Assembly: GCF_000340215.1 (NCBI RefSeq)
Contig: NW_006921536.1
Location: 1,885,582-1,949,581, forward strand
Reading direction: 5' to 3'
Length of the DNA: 64,000 nucleotides
DNA from: Pseudocercospora fijiensis CIRAD86
Lineage: Eukaryota; Ascomycota; Dothideomycetes; Mycosphaerellales; Mycosphaerellaceae
Under the pieces are notes generated by a model. It was not told the origin of the DNA. It made no database searches and was given only the letters and a program-made list of their open reading frames with translations. Both the position numbers and the translations under genes were made by a program. Positions within the stretch are counted from its first letter, which is position 1. Each line of letters starts with the position of its first letter. Of the stretch, positions 11,517 to 22,758 are shown piece after piece.

Positions 11517-14500
11517 GAAAACGCGCCTCGTATAGTTCTATCTAAGGAAACAAGAGCGAAGGAATAAAGTTATAGCAACATTAATCGAAGGTAAAGGCAA
11601 AAGTAAAAGACAATAATAGGATAAACTAAAAGCAACAAACGAGAGCGTAAATATTAGTAGGAATAGACAACAGGTAAGGACTAAAGGTATAGGGCGGCAC
11701 TATATTAATAGCGCGGAGAACGATCGATAAGAGCAAGGAAGCAACGTAGTAGAGGCAGGTAGAGGCAAGGAAGAGCAAGCAATTATTTAGTCTCGGGGTC
11801 GTCTAGCTATAATTCTAGGCGGTCTTTATCGCTAGACTAGTTAGGTTCCTCGGAGTTAGAGTTAGATAGCTAGAAGTCTAGTTTACTATTAGAATCGGAA
11901 TTAATATCGGAAACGCTCTATATATAGTTAATCCTTATATAACCCTCCCTTTGTTCTTAAGTTATTCCTAATAGCTTACTAAGGCGAATCTAGGGATAGG
12001 CATAGTTCTTAGGTAGAACAGGATCTATAATAGCGGTAGGATCCTCCTCCCGATAGGCATCTAAGGACGGTAGAGGGTCTATAGAGGCACTAACTTCCTC
12101 CTCGGTCGGCGGAGGGCGGGTAGGTTCGCGTAACTTAACGATCTTCTTTAAATTAGCCCGAGGGTAAGAGTGCTTTAAAGTAGCACTATCTAGCTCCTAA
12201 AGGAGGTATACGGAACCCGAGTAAAGGACCTCCTTTACTCTATAAGGACCCTTCCACTTAAAGGCTAGCTTATAGGAGTAACTATACTCTAGTTCGGACC
12301 GGTATAGAAGGACTATATCGCTAACCTTTAGAGGTTCCTAATTAATAGCATTATAGTTATCAAAATACTACTTAGCTTCCTCCCGAAGGCGACGTTGTCG
12401 AGTAAGACCCTCCTAAGAAGTCGTAGTTATATCCTTAAGAGCCTTAGCCCGTAGAGTAAGAAGATCTACTCTAGTACGAACAGACCCCTAGTCGTAAACG
12501 CTATACGTGCGATAGGACAACTTAATAGGAAGAACGGCGTCCCTCCTAATTATAAGCTCTACTAGCGTAAGTCTAGTCGTATCGACAATAGTAGTTCGAT
12601 CCGCCTAGAGAAGGGCTAGGACCCGGGTAGAAATAGGAACTAATCTGTCGCTACTATTAGTTATCTTAGATAGGGCATTAATTAACGACCGATAGCCGCG
12701 CTTAATAATAGCATTCGATTAGGGATAGTACGGGGAGATGCAAACGTTTTTCGCCCCGTACGAAACAAGTAGCGCTTAAACCTCCTTAGCTATATTGTTC
12801 GTAGCGTTGTCTAAGATAACCTCGTAAGGTGTTCCCTAACGGCAAAACAGATCCTTAAATAGGAAGGTAGCTATATTACGGGCATTAATAGCACCGCAAC
12901 CTTTATAGAAATAATAGGCCTCCGGCTATCGAGAAAGACCCTCTCGAATAATATATAGGCTATTATTGCGGCTAAGATAGACCCTATCGCTATACTACCG
13001 CTCCCTAACTAACTAGGCAGTAGGGATACGCAGCTCTCCTAGACGCCGGTAGCTGTTCCTAAAGTTGTACTTAGGATAGCTCTTATAGTAGCGAGAGATA
13101 TCGGCCTATACGCCGTCCTACTAGTACCGACGACGAAGGATATCGAAGGTGCCCTCCGCCGCCCGGTAGCCGAGCTTATCGTAAACGGAACGAAGGATTT
13201 CTTATTAGGCTGCTAGATCGTTAATAATACGCTAGAGCGGTGTATTAACTATAGCCTATCGCTAAAGGATGCGATCCTTAATAAGGAATCTCCGAGAATA
13301 GCGAATAATACGACGGTATTAACTCTTTAATAGACCGAGAGCTCTCTTCGTATAGATAAGGAAGTAGGCGATATTATAGGAGTCGTCGGAGTAGACCCTA
13401 TTAAGGATATTATCCCTACCTAGTTCGCCCGCCTTAGTATCGTCCTAGCCCTCGTCGTTAGTAGTAGGGTCTTCGTTAGGCTAGTTACTAGGTTAGTCGT
13501 CGGTAGTAGGCCTAGTAATTACCGGCATAGTATTAATATAGAAGGTAGTAAAGAAGGTGCGGTTAATAACCGCGTTAACATCCTCTTCTTCTATTATCTC
13601 GGCGATGTCCTCTTCTATAGTAGGCCTTCTAGAAAGGCTATCCGGTCTAGTATACTTCTTGCTAGAAATATAGAAGACGTCGAAATTAAACAAATAGATC
13701 TAGGCAACCTACCGAGCTATCGTAGAGTTAGGCAGGTCGGAGGCTATACGGTTAAGTTAATAGACTAGCGTCTAAGCGTCGACTTCTAGGCGAAAGAACA
13801 CCCTAAAGAGCTAAGGTCGGAACTTCTTAAGAGCCTTGTAGATACTAAGGCACTCTCGCTTGCTAGTATCGTATCGGGCCTCGATAGGTTTCTATAGACC
13901 GGACTCGTACCGGATAGGGTGACGTAAGGAGGGCTCCTTACGATTATACTATATTAGTATCTCGCCGTAGCCTTCCCCGCTCGAGTCGATAGCAACAATT
14001 AGTAGACCTACGCCTTCCGAGTAGTTAATAGAGGTAAGCGTAGGCGCGCTAACAAGTGCCTTAGTAACCTTGTCCTTAGCGGCTTAGTAAATAGAGGTCT
14101 ATTTAAACTCTATATCCTTCTTAAGCAAGGCGTATAGAGGCTTGCATACTAACGTAAAGTTTTCGACCTAGATACGGAAGTAGGAGACTACTCTAAGCTA
14201 GATCCGGACATCTTTCTAGTAGGTAGGGTCGGGCTAGGACACAATCTTTAGGACCCGTATATTGTTAGGATAGCGGCCGTTCTTATTAGTTATAAACCCG
14301 ACAATGTTTATTCGTTTGTATAGGAGCTAAAGCTTCTCCCTATATACCGTTAGGTTGGCTCGCTCTAGGTCGTAGAGGACACTATCGAGGTTCTAAATGT
14401 GTTCGAGAAAGAACCTACGGATGCTAGGCTCTACTTCTTTATTGTCGTACCTAGTTTTAGGGCCCTTAATGCTAATGTCGTTAAGGAAAGGCATCGCTAT

Positions 14501-15475
14501 ATAGGAGATATAGGCCGCGAGGACTTGGTTTATAATGCGAACGAACTAGGCTACGGAGTTAGTTGCCCCTTATAGAAGGGTAGTTTGTCTATATAGCCTA
14601 AGAGGTGTCTCGAAACTAGTAAGGTCGCGGCTATTAGGATAGAGAGGGATCTAGTCGTAGCCCGAGAAAACATTAACTAGTAAGGCTACAACACAGTTAG
14701 TAAAAGCTTCCGAGAACCTATTAGTCTCCGGAGGGAGGTTAGCATCTCTAATCGTAACTACGTTAAACTTTTGTATAGCGTTAATTAGACGGTACTTCTT
14801 TAGTTCCCTAGGAGCTGTCTTCTTCTAAACTAGGAAGTATAGGTTACGATACGAGGCATAGGAAGGCTCTAAGGTGCTAGCCTTTACACGCTGCCGTATT
14901 ATGTCCTTAACTATATCTCTTAGGCTTAGGTTTAGCTTAAACCCTAGGTAAGTCTAAGGCTTATACTCGATCGTTCGGATCCTCTATAGAGGGGCAACCT
15001 CCGGGTTAATCCTGCCTAGATACGTAAAGTTATATGCTAATACGGCTTCGCGGTTGTATAGAAGCTCGTATAGTAAATCCAGTTCGAGATCCGAAAGCTC
15101 GATACTAGGTTTAATGTTCGCTAGTCTCTCCGGCGTTAGCCTCGATCCCCTAGGAATAGCGGAGAACTTTTTAGTAATATACCTCTAGTCGTATAGACTA
15201 TCCCTAGGTGTTAATATCGCTTCGCGGTTAAGGCACTTTTGTCGCTAGTTAGGATTTCCGCTAGGATTAGATCTATCGGTTATATATACGCTGCCTTTTA
15301 CGGGCTTGATCTTATTAGCTACCCTCTTATATAGGGTATATACACTAACCGCTCGTAATACCCGAGCTCTCTCTCTTTAACGTTAGGCCCGGAGATTAGC
15401 GTAATAGAACAGCGCGTAAACTTTATTAGAAGTCTCCTTAAGTCGGTAGGTATACAGCTAGTGATCCTAATTCAT
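11513..15475 (-). pseudogene. Pol of the inner Ty3/gypsy element (RT, RNase H, integrase), RIP-broken
   Basis: The frame starts at ATG 15,475 just downstream of palindrome 2 and can be followed in one register to the TAA in palindrome 3 (1,321 codons). RT shows the fungal gypsy block FLNDISIKGPKTRYDN near 14,490 and RRFFLEHI near 14,410. RNase H ends with TRPDSLSRRP near 13,640, in a piece still open at 13,693-13,493. An integrase HHCC-like region is near 13,170-13,020 and the catalytic core follows to about 12,600. No protease is seen in this ORF; it lies in the preceding one. Gln/Trp codons are widely replaced by stops, so this is a dead copy. Confidence 0.85.
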
Positions 15476-15499
15476 AATTCCGGCGAAAACGTTAGATTC

Positions 15500-15526
15500 C
15501 TAATAATACCCCCGGGGTAGCATTAG
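15500..15526. repeat. Palindrome copy 2, between gag-protease and pol
   Basis: Arms CTAATAATA and TAGCATTAG around the C/G core. On the minus strand its TAA (first base 15,525) ends the gag-protease frame. The overlapping ATG of TAATG is in the pol frame but meets a stop after seven codons. Confidence 0.85.
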
Positions 15527-18500
15527 CTCGGCGTTCTAATTAGTTAGTTCGGATTCGGGTAGATCCGCTTCCGGCGGCGATGCCTACGATAGCATTATTA
15601 CCGAGATTCGTATACTAGGTAGTCGTTGCACTATTATACTCGCTATCGCTTTAAGCATTCGTCTCCTTAGTATAGAGCCTAGAAACTAGCCTTATCGTAC
15701 GGAGCGGCGCACCTCTAGATATAACCTATTTAAGCTATATTAACTTATAGCGTAGATTGCCGGTCTTACAACCGCGCTATAGCGTTTCCCGAAGAGCGCT
15801 TAGAAGCAGTAAGGATATCCTCGTAGGACTTGTAGCTAGTGTTTCCGATATAACTAGTAAACACGACTCGGTTGCCCTTCTAGTTAGCAATAGTTCCTTC
15901 CTAGGAGCTATCGTCGCAGTTGCGCTAGATACCCCGGGTTATGCGAGACTATAGTCGATCTAGAATAATTAGCGTATTCGGGTTAGCGGCAATCTAGAAG
16001 GTAAAGGAAAAGTATATGCCGAAAGCGTCTACTATAATATTATAGTAGGTACCTACTAGCGCAACCTCCCTATTTACTCCCTATATACTAAGGGAAATAT
16101 CTCTATTTATTAGTAGTCGGAGCTGTTTAGCCTAGCGCTTACTTATAATAAGTAACTCTAAACTATTATTAAGTATTACTAGCAACTGCTAACTATAGCT
16201 TCCGATAGTAACTTAGATATAGATAGCGGGAACGACGGTAAAGGAACGGGTAACTACGGAAAGGTCTATATTATTAGGGATAGAGTAAAGTTCCTTAGGT
16301 CGAGGAGGTCCTACTCGACCGATTTACTAGCTAGTAAATCGGACAGCCTTAATAGAAACTAAAACCGAAGCAGGGTCGGTATTATTATTATCCCCTCGGC
16401 CTATCTCCTTAATCCCTTCTTCGTTAGCATTATCGATAGTCTCCTAGCTCTCGTAAGTTACTAATTCGCCTTCTACTAACTCCTAGGCCCCTAAAAATTT
16501 AGGAAGGAACTATAGGGAAGAGACGTCGATATAGTCCTCTCGCCCCTATTTGCGTCGGAGGGCTGTAAGGTCTTTTATAAAGGTAGCATCGTTAGGAATC
16601 CGGCTCTAGAATAGGTTAGTAGGCAAACCGTATACTAGAAGCTCCCCTATAGATACGTTAGACTTAAGGTCTAGGAACTATAAAGCCTAGAAGAGAGCAT
16701 TTGCCTTTGTATCGTAAGAGTTAGTAGGCCCGGTACTATACTTCTTTATGTACCTATTAAAGCGAAAGCTCTTTAGGTCGGCTAACTTTCGTTTATAGGC
16801 TAGCGGGTTAGCTAGACCTAGGGTGCTACTAATGTCGGTAGCAACATCCTCTATATCGACTTCTAGAGTCTCTAGGACGACTAGGCTTTCTATAGGTAGG
16901 GTGCTAGGTACGGTGCTAGGTATAGTACTAGATCGGGCAGCACGGTCTATAGCTGTCTAGAGAGTCTTAGTTTTTGCGGTTAACTCGCGCTGTTACTTAG
17001 CCTTATCGGCCGCCTTATTCTTTAGTACCCTAGTAGGGGCTGCCGTACTAGGGCGAGTAGGGTTCTAAGGGTTCTTGCCCTTGCTTTAGGACTAGGTCTA
17101 AGACCGTATAGTAGCGTAGACATCTATACTGTTCTTAGTAACCGCGTAAACATTAGTAACTACGTCCGGATCCTAAGATACAAAGTTGACTTTAATAGGC
17201 TTAGTAGTACTATTACTACTCCGCTCCTTAACCTGTTTTGCCCTAACCTTCTAAGTTTCTCGTTTAGCAATAGCGGCGAGGGTACTATTCCTAGTATCCT
17301 TAAACTCGATCTTGCTACTATACTTCTTCTCTAGAAGACTCCTAAGTTAAGGCAGCTTCGGAGCTCTACGATCCTACTCGAAGTTAATCTTGTCGCCGGT
17401 GTCGGTATAGTAGAACCGACTATTTACTTATATAACGAGCTTCCTCTTAAGAAGCTCTTTCTAGATAGGGCAGTCTAATTAAATATATTTGAAACCGCCG
17501 TATATCTAGCACTTGCTATCTAAGTTAGAATGGATCTTTCGTATAGCGTAGACGTTAACTAAAGAGGCCTTAGGGTAGTTGGGATCGGAAATCTAGTAGA
17601 CCGGTAGTATATCCTTTAGTATACTAGTATTAATAACCTCCCTAACTCGCTATAGTGCTTTCGCATTAAGGTTGAGCTAGGCTAGGGATTCAGCTAAGTC
17701 CGCAACGTCCTAAGAATGCTTAGTAATAGTAGGAGTTATGGTACTAGGACTACTTTGCGATTTAGGAAGAAACTTAGGCCCTCTAGTTCCCGAGGCATCG
17801 TTCCTTACCTAGGCTAGGTTATTCTAGTCCTCGCCGTAAATGAACTTCTTTACGTCGGCGGAGCTATTAATATCGTCCTTAACAGCCTCTAGGACCTCTT
17901 TATACTTCCTAAAGGTCTCGGGATTAGCTTCGCTAAGCTTATAGCGACGGAAGATACGCTTAGCCGTAGACTACGGCAACCCTTTAAGGAGCAGCCTCGT
18001 TCTCTAAGAATTCTCGAGGTCCTACTAGTCGATGCCGTCCGCTAACTTAACAAACTCGCGGACATACTCCTTTAGGTCGTTATCTTCGGTACGCCTCTCT
18101 ATATAGAGGTTCTTAAGCTACGTACGACTGCCTTTAATGCGACGGCTATCGCGATCCCGATACTCCCTTATAAAGGCCTGCTTAAAGACCTCCTAGTCGG
18201 CATTAGACTTATCGTCCTTTTCTAGGTAGCTAACTAGGGTTCTAAGGGTTCGGTAAAGCTTAGTAATAGTAGTCCTCGTAAGGGACCGGACCTTGTACTA
18301 GTCCGACTCCTCTTCGAGTCCGTACTCGGCTAAGTTATCCTTAAAGCGTTCTACGTGCGCCGTAGCGTTCTACCCTTCGAACAAAGGGTTCCTACTGCTT
18401 CCTAGCTCTAGTAGGCGACGCCTATTCTAACGGAGAAGGTTAGTTTACCCTTAAATTATCTTTATAACGACATTGTAGAGGGCCTCGGGCGTAGAAGGCT

Positions 18501-18630
18501 CGATAGCCCCTAGTTCGACGGCGCTTATAACAACTAGTCGTCGCCTAATTTCTTCGTTAATAGGGTCCGGTAGGTTATTAGATTCCGAAGATTCTGCTAA
18601 TTCGTAATACTCGCTTTCGCTAGAGCTTAT
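15523..18630 (-). pseudogene. Gag-protease ORF of the inner element, RIP-broken
   Basis: One minus-strand register runs from about 18,630 (ATA where an ATG is expected, explicable by RIP) to the TAA in palindrome 2, 1,036 codons. It begins SSSESEYYELAESSESNN. A retrotransposon gag capsid-like helical region spans about 18,370-17,950, and a CCHC zinc-knuckle remnant lies near 17,510-17,470. Near 16,180-16,130 the segment LVILNNSLELLIIS corresponds to the retropepsin active-site region, where Asp and Gly appear changed to Asn and Ser by G-to-A changes. Gag and protease are therefore one ORF, with pol separate downstream. Confidence 0.75.
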
Positions 18631-18749
18631 TCGATTGTCGTAAAGTAGTTAAAATGAAATGCTATAGGAAAGTGTTTTTAGTATATATTGTAGGTTTGGT
18701 TTGTTTCGATATTGCTATGCGAGAAAATAGTATACTAGGCTGTTTTCTT

Positions 18750-18776
18750 CTAATATTACCCCCGGGGTAGTATTAG
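18750..18776. repeat. Palindrome copy 1, upstream of gag
   Basis: Near-perfect palindrome (one C/T mismatch between the 13-nt arms) about 120 bp upstream of the gag start in transcription sense. It lies 657 bp inside the 5' LTR. Confidence 0.85.
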
Positions 18777-19412
18777 AGTTTAGCCTCCTAGGGGTCGCCT
18801 AGACACCCCTAGGAGCTTTAATTTAGTAAATTTAGACAAAAGCCGCTTAGAGGAAGGAACTGCAATCTCTATTTACACCTAGATCCTAGAAACTAGCTCG
18901 TATCTCCTTTAGCTAGGCAAAGGAGGGGGGCGGGGACCTTCTTTTTCTAGTAGAAGGCTAAGCACTGTCCGAACGAGGTAGCGAATCCCGAAACAATCTA
19001 CCCGGTTAATAGGGGAACTGTCTAGGCATCCGACCTGTAATCTAGAAATTACTATCGTATAGATAGTCTTAGCAAACTAAGCAAGGCCGATAGGTAATTA
19101 GTCTATCTCCTCCTTAGGCGGGGCTTATCTCGAGCAAGCGGTACTAAATAGGTCTTCGACCCGGAGCCGAGTCCTTAGAAGCTAGCTATAGTTATAGACT
19201 AGGCCCTAAGCTGTAACAGTCCTAAGGGTTTGCAGCTTTTCGGGGTTAAAGCGATGCCCTCGTTAAGAGGTTTCTCTACTTGTCGTAACGGCCCCTTAAG
19301 ATACTTCGGTATCGTCCGTATCGTAGGCTCTTATCGTGCCCTCGCTTCGGTTATAGCTATTCGTGCCTAGAGACTACCTTTAACACACCCGAACCTGTTA
19401 GATATAAAGAGA

Positions 19413-19432
19413 TAGCCCTACCTTCGGCTCTA
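19413..19432 (-). promoter_or_regulatory. Candidate tRNA primer-binding site of the inner element
   Basis: On the minus strand, one base inside the 5' LTR, the sequence reads TTAGAGCCGAAGGTAGGGC. If its A in the third position was a G before RIP, it would begin TGGAGCC, matching the TGG that pairs with a tRNA CCA end. The donor tRNA is not identified. Confidence 0.45.
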
Positions 19433-19433
19433 A

Positions 19434-19712
19434 TAAAGGACGGAAACTAATACTACTACTACTACTTATAGCAATAGTATAGGCTACCGAGGGTAACATA
19501 ACCTATAGCAATATAGGCAGCTATGTTTAGTAAGATAGGATGACGAGACTGTCGCTTAGGCTAATAACTAGAGCCCTATAATATAGGCATTGTAGAAGTG
19601 TGACATAAACAATGTACTATACGAGGTTAATAATCTGTCTACTCTATAGAAGGAGGCCTCTTATATAGGCTTAAAACTAGCCTATAGGTGTAGGGCCGGT
19701 TACTAGCTAATA
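19434..19712 (-). repeat. 5' LTR of the inner element
   Basis: The transcriptional start side of the inner retrotransposon, a 279-bp partner of 7,432-7,710. It is followed outside by the second CTAG duplication at 19,713-19,716, after which the outer gag resumes. Confidence 0.92.
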
Positions 19713-19716
19713 CTAG

Positions 19717-21506
19717 GCGGGTAGCTTCTTAAACATTACCTTTGTAGCACGATTGCTACTAAGCGTCGTAACCGCTTAGCTGCCTTCTCGGGCTGCTCGA
19801 TCTTCTAGAGCGGGCTATTATAAACGTCGGAAGGTAGGGTCGCAAAGGAGTAGAGCTTTATAACGATCGTAAAGAGGCTAAGCATCGTAACGTAGTACGA
19901 AGGGAGACTCTTAGTATTCTAGATATCGATCGGGGTAAACATATATCGAGCGAGCCTAGTACGGAGGGTATATATTGTCGATTAGTACTATTCGACGCAG
20001 AGGTGCTTCCTACTAGTCGCGATCGCTCTAGCGTAGTAGCAATAGTAATAGCGGAGGCATTAGTAGATTACGTATCTCTATACGAGTAGTACTAGGGAAT
20101 AGGAGTATGCCTAGAGTGCGGTACATCTTCGCTAGGGTAGTAATAGGCGTAGCGGGCTTAAAAGCTAGCTAAGACTAAGTACGCTAATAAGTGCCGAACA
20201 GCTTGCGACGGGGTATAGATCCTTAAATTCGCTTAAAGTCGGTTAGGTATTCGTCGGAGTCTAATAGCGTAAGGTTGTCGTAGAAGCTATAGTTAACGCT
20301 ACTACCTAGTAGTCTGCGTGTCGTCTAAGCCTTATGCTAGTCGATAACCTTCTTTATATAAGGCGTCTTAGCTTTTAGGCGGGCGTCTATCTTATCGTAC
20401 TCGTTCTCTAGTAGTGCTACTTCGGCTTCTAGGATCTCTATCTCTTCGGCCTACGAGTTGATTTTTACTTCTAAGTTAGTCTTGTCGGTCTAGAGACTAA
20501 TAATGCGATCTTGTAGCTGCTAGATAGTAGCGTCGCGGCGGTTAAGTCTTCCTTAAAGCTAATTAAGTCGATCCTCGAGTTAGGCGATCTTCTTATCTAA
20601 TTCGACTTATTAGGTCTTAGCGACATCGAGCTCTATAGTTGTTGTCTAGAGTTCTTCTTCTACCGCTTGCTTCTTATTATCGGCGAGGGAATGCTATAGA
20701 TCTATATAGGCTAGCATATCTAGGTATGCTCGTATATTAGACTGCACCTTTGTACCTAAGTCGATAGGGCCCGTAATCTAGAAGATATGCTTGCTATATC
20801 TAAGTCCGCGGTCCGTTACTAGGATATACTTAGAAAGATCTAACGGGCCGTTATATATAATAAACTCCGCACCCTAGCCTAACTAGTACTAAGCGGTAAG
20901 GCCGGGTTGTAGTTATAGCTGTAATCGCGGCTATCTAGATTGGCTCTCCTTACGTACTATCTAACGACGGTCCCGAAGGGCTTGTTGCTTACGAGCCTCT
21001 TTATTGTCGATAGCTCTATTACTATCGGTCTCGGCGTCTTGCTCTAAAGCTAACTTATACTCGGCGACTTTCGAGTTAGAAGTTCTAATCGGGGCCTTAG
21101 CCTTACTAGTGCCGGATAATAAGGCTTTAGTTTCTCCTTTAGTCCTAGTAGCAGTAGTAGTAGTAGCATTAGTAGGGTTTCGAGAAGCACGGCCCCGAAA
21201 AGGAGGTACGTTAGCGATAGAGCCGAGAGACCCTAAGCTCTACGTATTACGGACTTCCGCGCGAGCCTTTAGAAGTAGTATATAAGTTGAAGGAGAAGGT
21301 AGGTCCTTAGGATCTTCGGGAGGCGGCTTTAAAGAGCGAAGGATACTAGGAGGCTTAGGAGGTAGGGGCATAGGCGGAGGCAACTGCTAAGAGACAGGCT
21401 ACTAAGAAGTAGCGTCCGCGAATGTCTACGATAATGCTTAAGTATCGGTTAGACCACCGGGCGCACCTAATATACTAGTAGTGTCTAGTAGACCGGTAGA
21501 AGACAT
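19717..21506 (-). pseudogene. N-terminal gag of the outer chromovirus, RIP-degraded
   Basis: On the minus strand an ATG at 21,506 begins MSSTGLLDTTSILGAPGG, followed by RIP-type stops. The middle (about 20,700-20,400) is rich in Glu, Lys and Leu and looks coiled-coil-like. At 19,717 it joins, across the inner insertion, the gag segment at 7,427 in the same reading register (FKKLPA / TGKKDLNKI). This identifies the two pieces as one original gag. Confidence 0.7.
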
Positions 21507-22626
21507 AGCTAGGATAGTGTCGGGGGTATATAGAGAGTCGGCTTACTATAGAAGCTTATCGTAGTTGAAATAAGGTATTAATAGTCGAATAGGCCTAGAG
21601 GGTAGATCTAATAGAACCGGGTAGTATTAAGATATTAATAATAGATAGAAAGGAAATCCTAAAAGAACCGGAAAGGCGAGAAGGTCTAGCTATCCTTAAT
21701 ATTGTAACCGTACGCTAGTCCTATATATAATTGCTATTGCCGTAACGCGTTAAGCCGGTAGCGTTAGCGTTTGCAATATAAACATTAGTTTCCGCGGGAG
21801 CGTTACTCCGAGATATCGTACCGTCGGTAGGGTACTATTATAGCTATTGCTAAATTACTACAATTTCGGCGGTAGGCATCGTATAGGGTCGACGAAACTC
21901 TTTAGCGACATCCTTTATACGATTGATACGGAATACTAGTCGTTCCGGTCGGTTAATAGTGTCTTCGTGTTATATAGCGATCTAGTAGAATACATTCGCG
22001 ATTAGCGTTACTACAACGAATTATAGTTGCCGACCTATAGGAGTCGCATGCTATATAGCTATGCGGGCTATATCCGGTCGGGTGCTAAGGAGGTTAGTAA
22101 TGCGTATAGCTAAGTCGTTGTCGTAAATAAGAAGAGGAGAGCTACGGTCTACTGCTAGATTATTGTACTATAGAATAGCATCTAAGATCTCTCCGCTTAA
22201 GCGAAGCATCTAAGCTTAATCTTTCCGATATAGATAATATATAGACATCTTATCCTCGCTAATAGTGTTTATCTCTGCTGCGTATATTTAATGTAAGTTA
22301 TATATATGTCGTAATCTGTTCTCTAATAACCTATATATCGCTCCTCCTAGCACCAATTCTTCTTAGTTGTTATCTATACGGCTATAGACTCCTAACTTCT
22401 TAACTTCTGTATAGACTTTCTAACTTCCTAACTTCTTATAAAACTTCCTGACTTCTATAAGACTTCCTAACTTCCTAACTTCCTAACTTCCTAACTTCTA
22501 TAGTTGCTATCGGTAGTGTATGCTTTCGGAACGCTTCCGAGGGGTCGTAAATGTCGTAACTATCGTTTAATAGTCGTAATAACGAGCTGCGGCGACACTA
22601 CGATAATGCCGGGGCAGGTAAAAGAG
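21507..22626 (-). other. Leader of the outer chromovirus with a CTTCCTAA-type simple repeat
   Basis: About 1.1 kb between the gag ATG and the primer site. At about 22,390-22,500 it contains a degenerate run of AACTTCCT/AACTTCTA units. No ORF survives. Confidence 0.5.
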
Positions 22627-22635
22627 ACAGACAGT
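22627..22635 (-). promoter_or_regulatory. Candidate self-priming primer-binding site of the outer chromovirus
   Basis: Two bases inside the 5' LTR the minus strand reads ACTGTCTGT. Its exact complement, ACAGACAGT, occurs within the LTR itself (22,680-22,688 and, in the other LTR, 1,972-1,980). Tf1 and related chromoviruses prime reverse transcription with the 5' end of their own mRNA paired to such a site. No obvious tRNA match is seen. Confidence 0.5.
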
Positions 22636-22637
22636 TA

Positions 22638-22758
22638 TAACACGGTGCGCGGGTTCTAGTTACGTAATTGAATTATTAGACTGTCTGTAAAGGAAGAAGG
22701 AAGCGTAAAAAGCACGCGACTAATTACAAGTGCGTGCGCTAAGGCTAGCCCTACGATA
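22638..22758 (-). repeat. 5' LTR of the outer chromovirus
   Basis: A 121-bp partner of 1,930-2,050, ungapped, with seven transitions between them. AAGAA follows at 22,759-22,763, matching 1,925-1,929. Confidence 0.92.

Larger units (their letters stand above)
7432..19712 (-). mobile_element. Inner Ty3/gypsy LTR retrotransposon with three ORFs bounded by palindromes, RIP-inactivated
   Basis: Two gapless 279-bp LTRs (7,432-7,710 and 19,434-19,712) differ by 14 transitions and no transversion. CTAG occurs directly outside both (7,428-7,431 and 19,713-19,716). Removing the element plus one CTAG rejoins the outer gag in frame, so the insertion point is certain. A purine tract next to the left LTR and a tRNA-complementary-looking site next to the right LTR show right-to-left transcription. 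The 11.7-kb interior holds gag-protease, pol (RT-RNase H-integrase) and a third unrecognised ORF. Five copies of a 27-nt near-palindrome flank the ORFs. All ORFs are broken by RIP-type stops. Confidence 0.92.
1930..22758 (-). mobile_element. Outer Ty3/gypsy chromovirus LTR retrotransposon, RIP-inactivated, split by a nested element
   Basis: Two 121-bp LTRs (1,930-2,050 and 22,638-22,758) differ at seven positions, all transitions. They are bounded by the direct repeat AAGAA (1,925-1,929 and 22,759-22,763), a target-site duplication. A polypurine tract abuts the left LTR on the minus strand, so the element is transcribed right to left: 5' LTR at 22.7 kb, gag from about 21.5 kb, pol ending near 2.4 kb. 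Minus-strand pol shows gypsy RT, RNase H, HHCC/DDE integrase and a terminal chromodomain, which places it in the chromoviruses. Gag is interrupted at 7,428-19,716 by another LTR element. Many CAG/CAA/TGG codons now read TAG/TAA, so it cannot encode its proteins. Confidence 0.92.

Noticed and set aside
15521..15525. TAATG termination-reinitiation signal joining gag and pol
   Set aside because: The ATG of TAATG is in the pol frame, but a TAG follows after seven codons and the pentamer's ATG is lost by RIP in palindromes 1 and 4, so it is not claimed as a start.
11490..15526. Viral 2A-like skipping peptide encoded by the palindromes
   Set aside because: One frame reads NATPGV across a palindrome, but the required NPGP ending is absent and the frame that uses it is not the ORF frame; the ORF frames meet TAA there.
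7432..19712. CRISPR-like array from the five spaced palindromes
   Set aside because: Spacing is 0.4-4 kb, the host is a fungus and the spacers contain retrotransposon ORFs.
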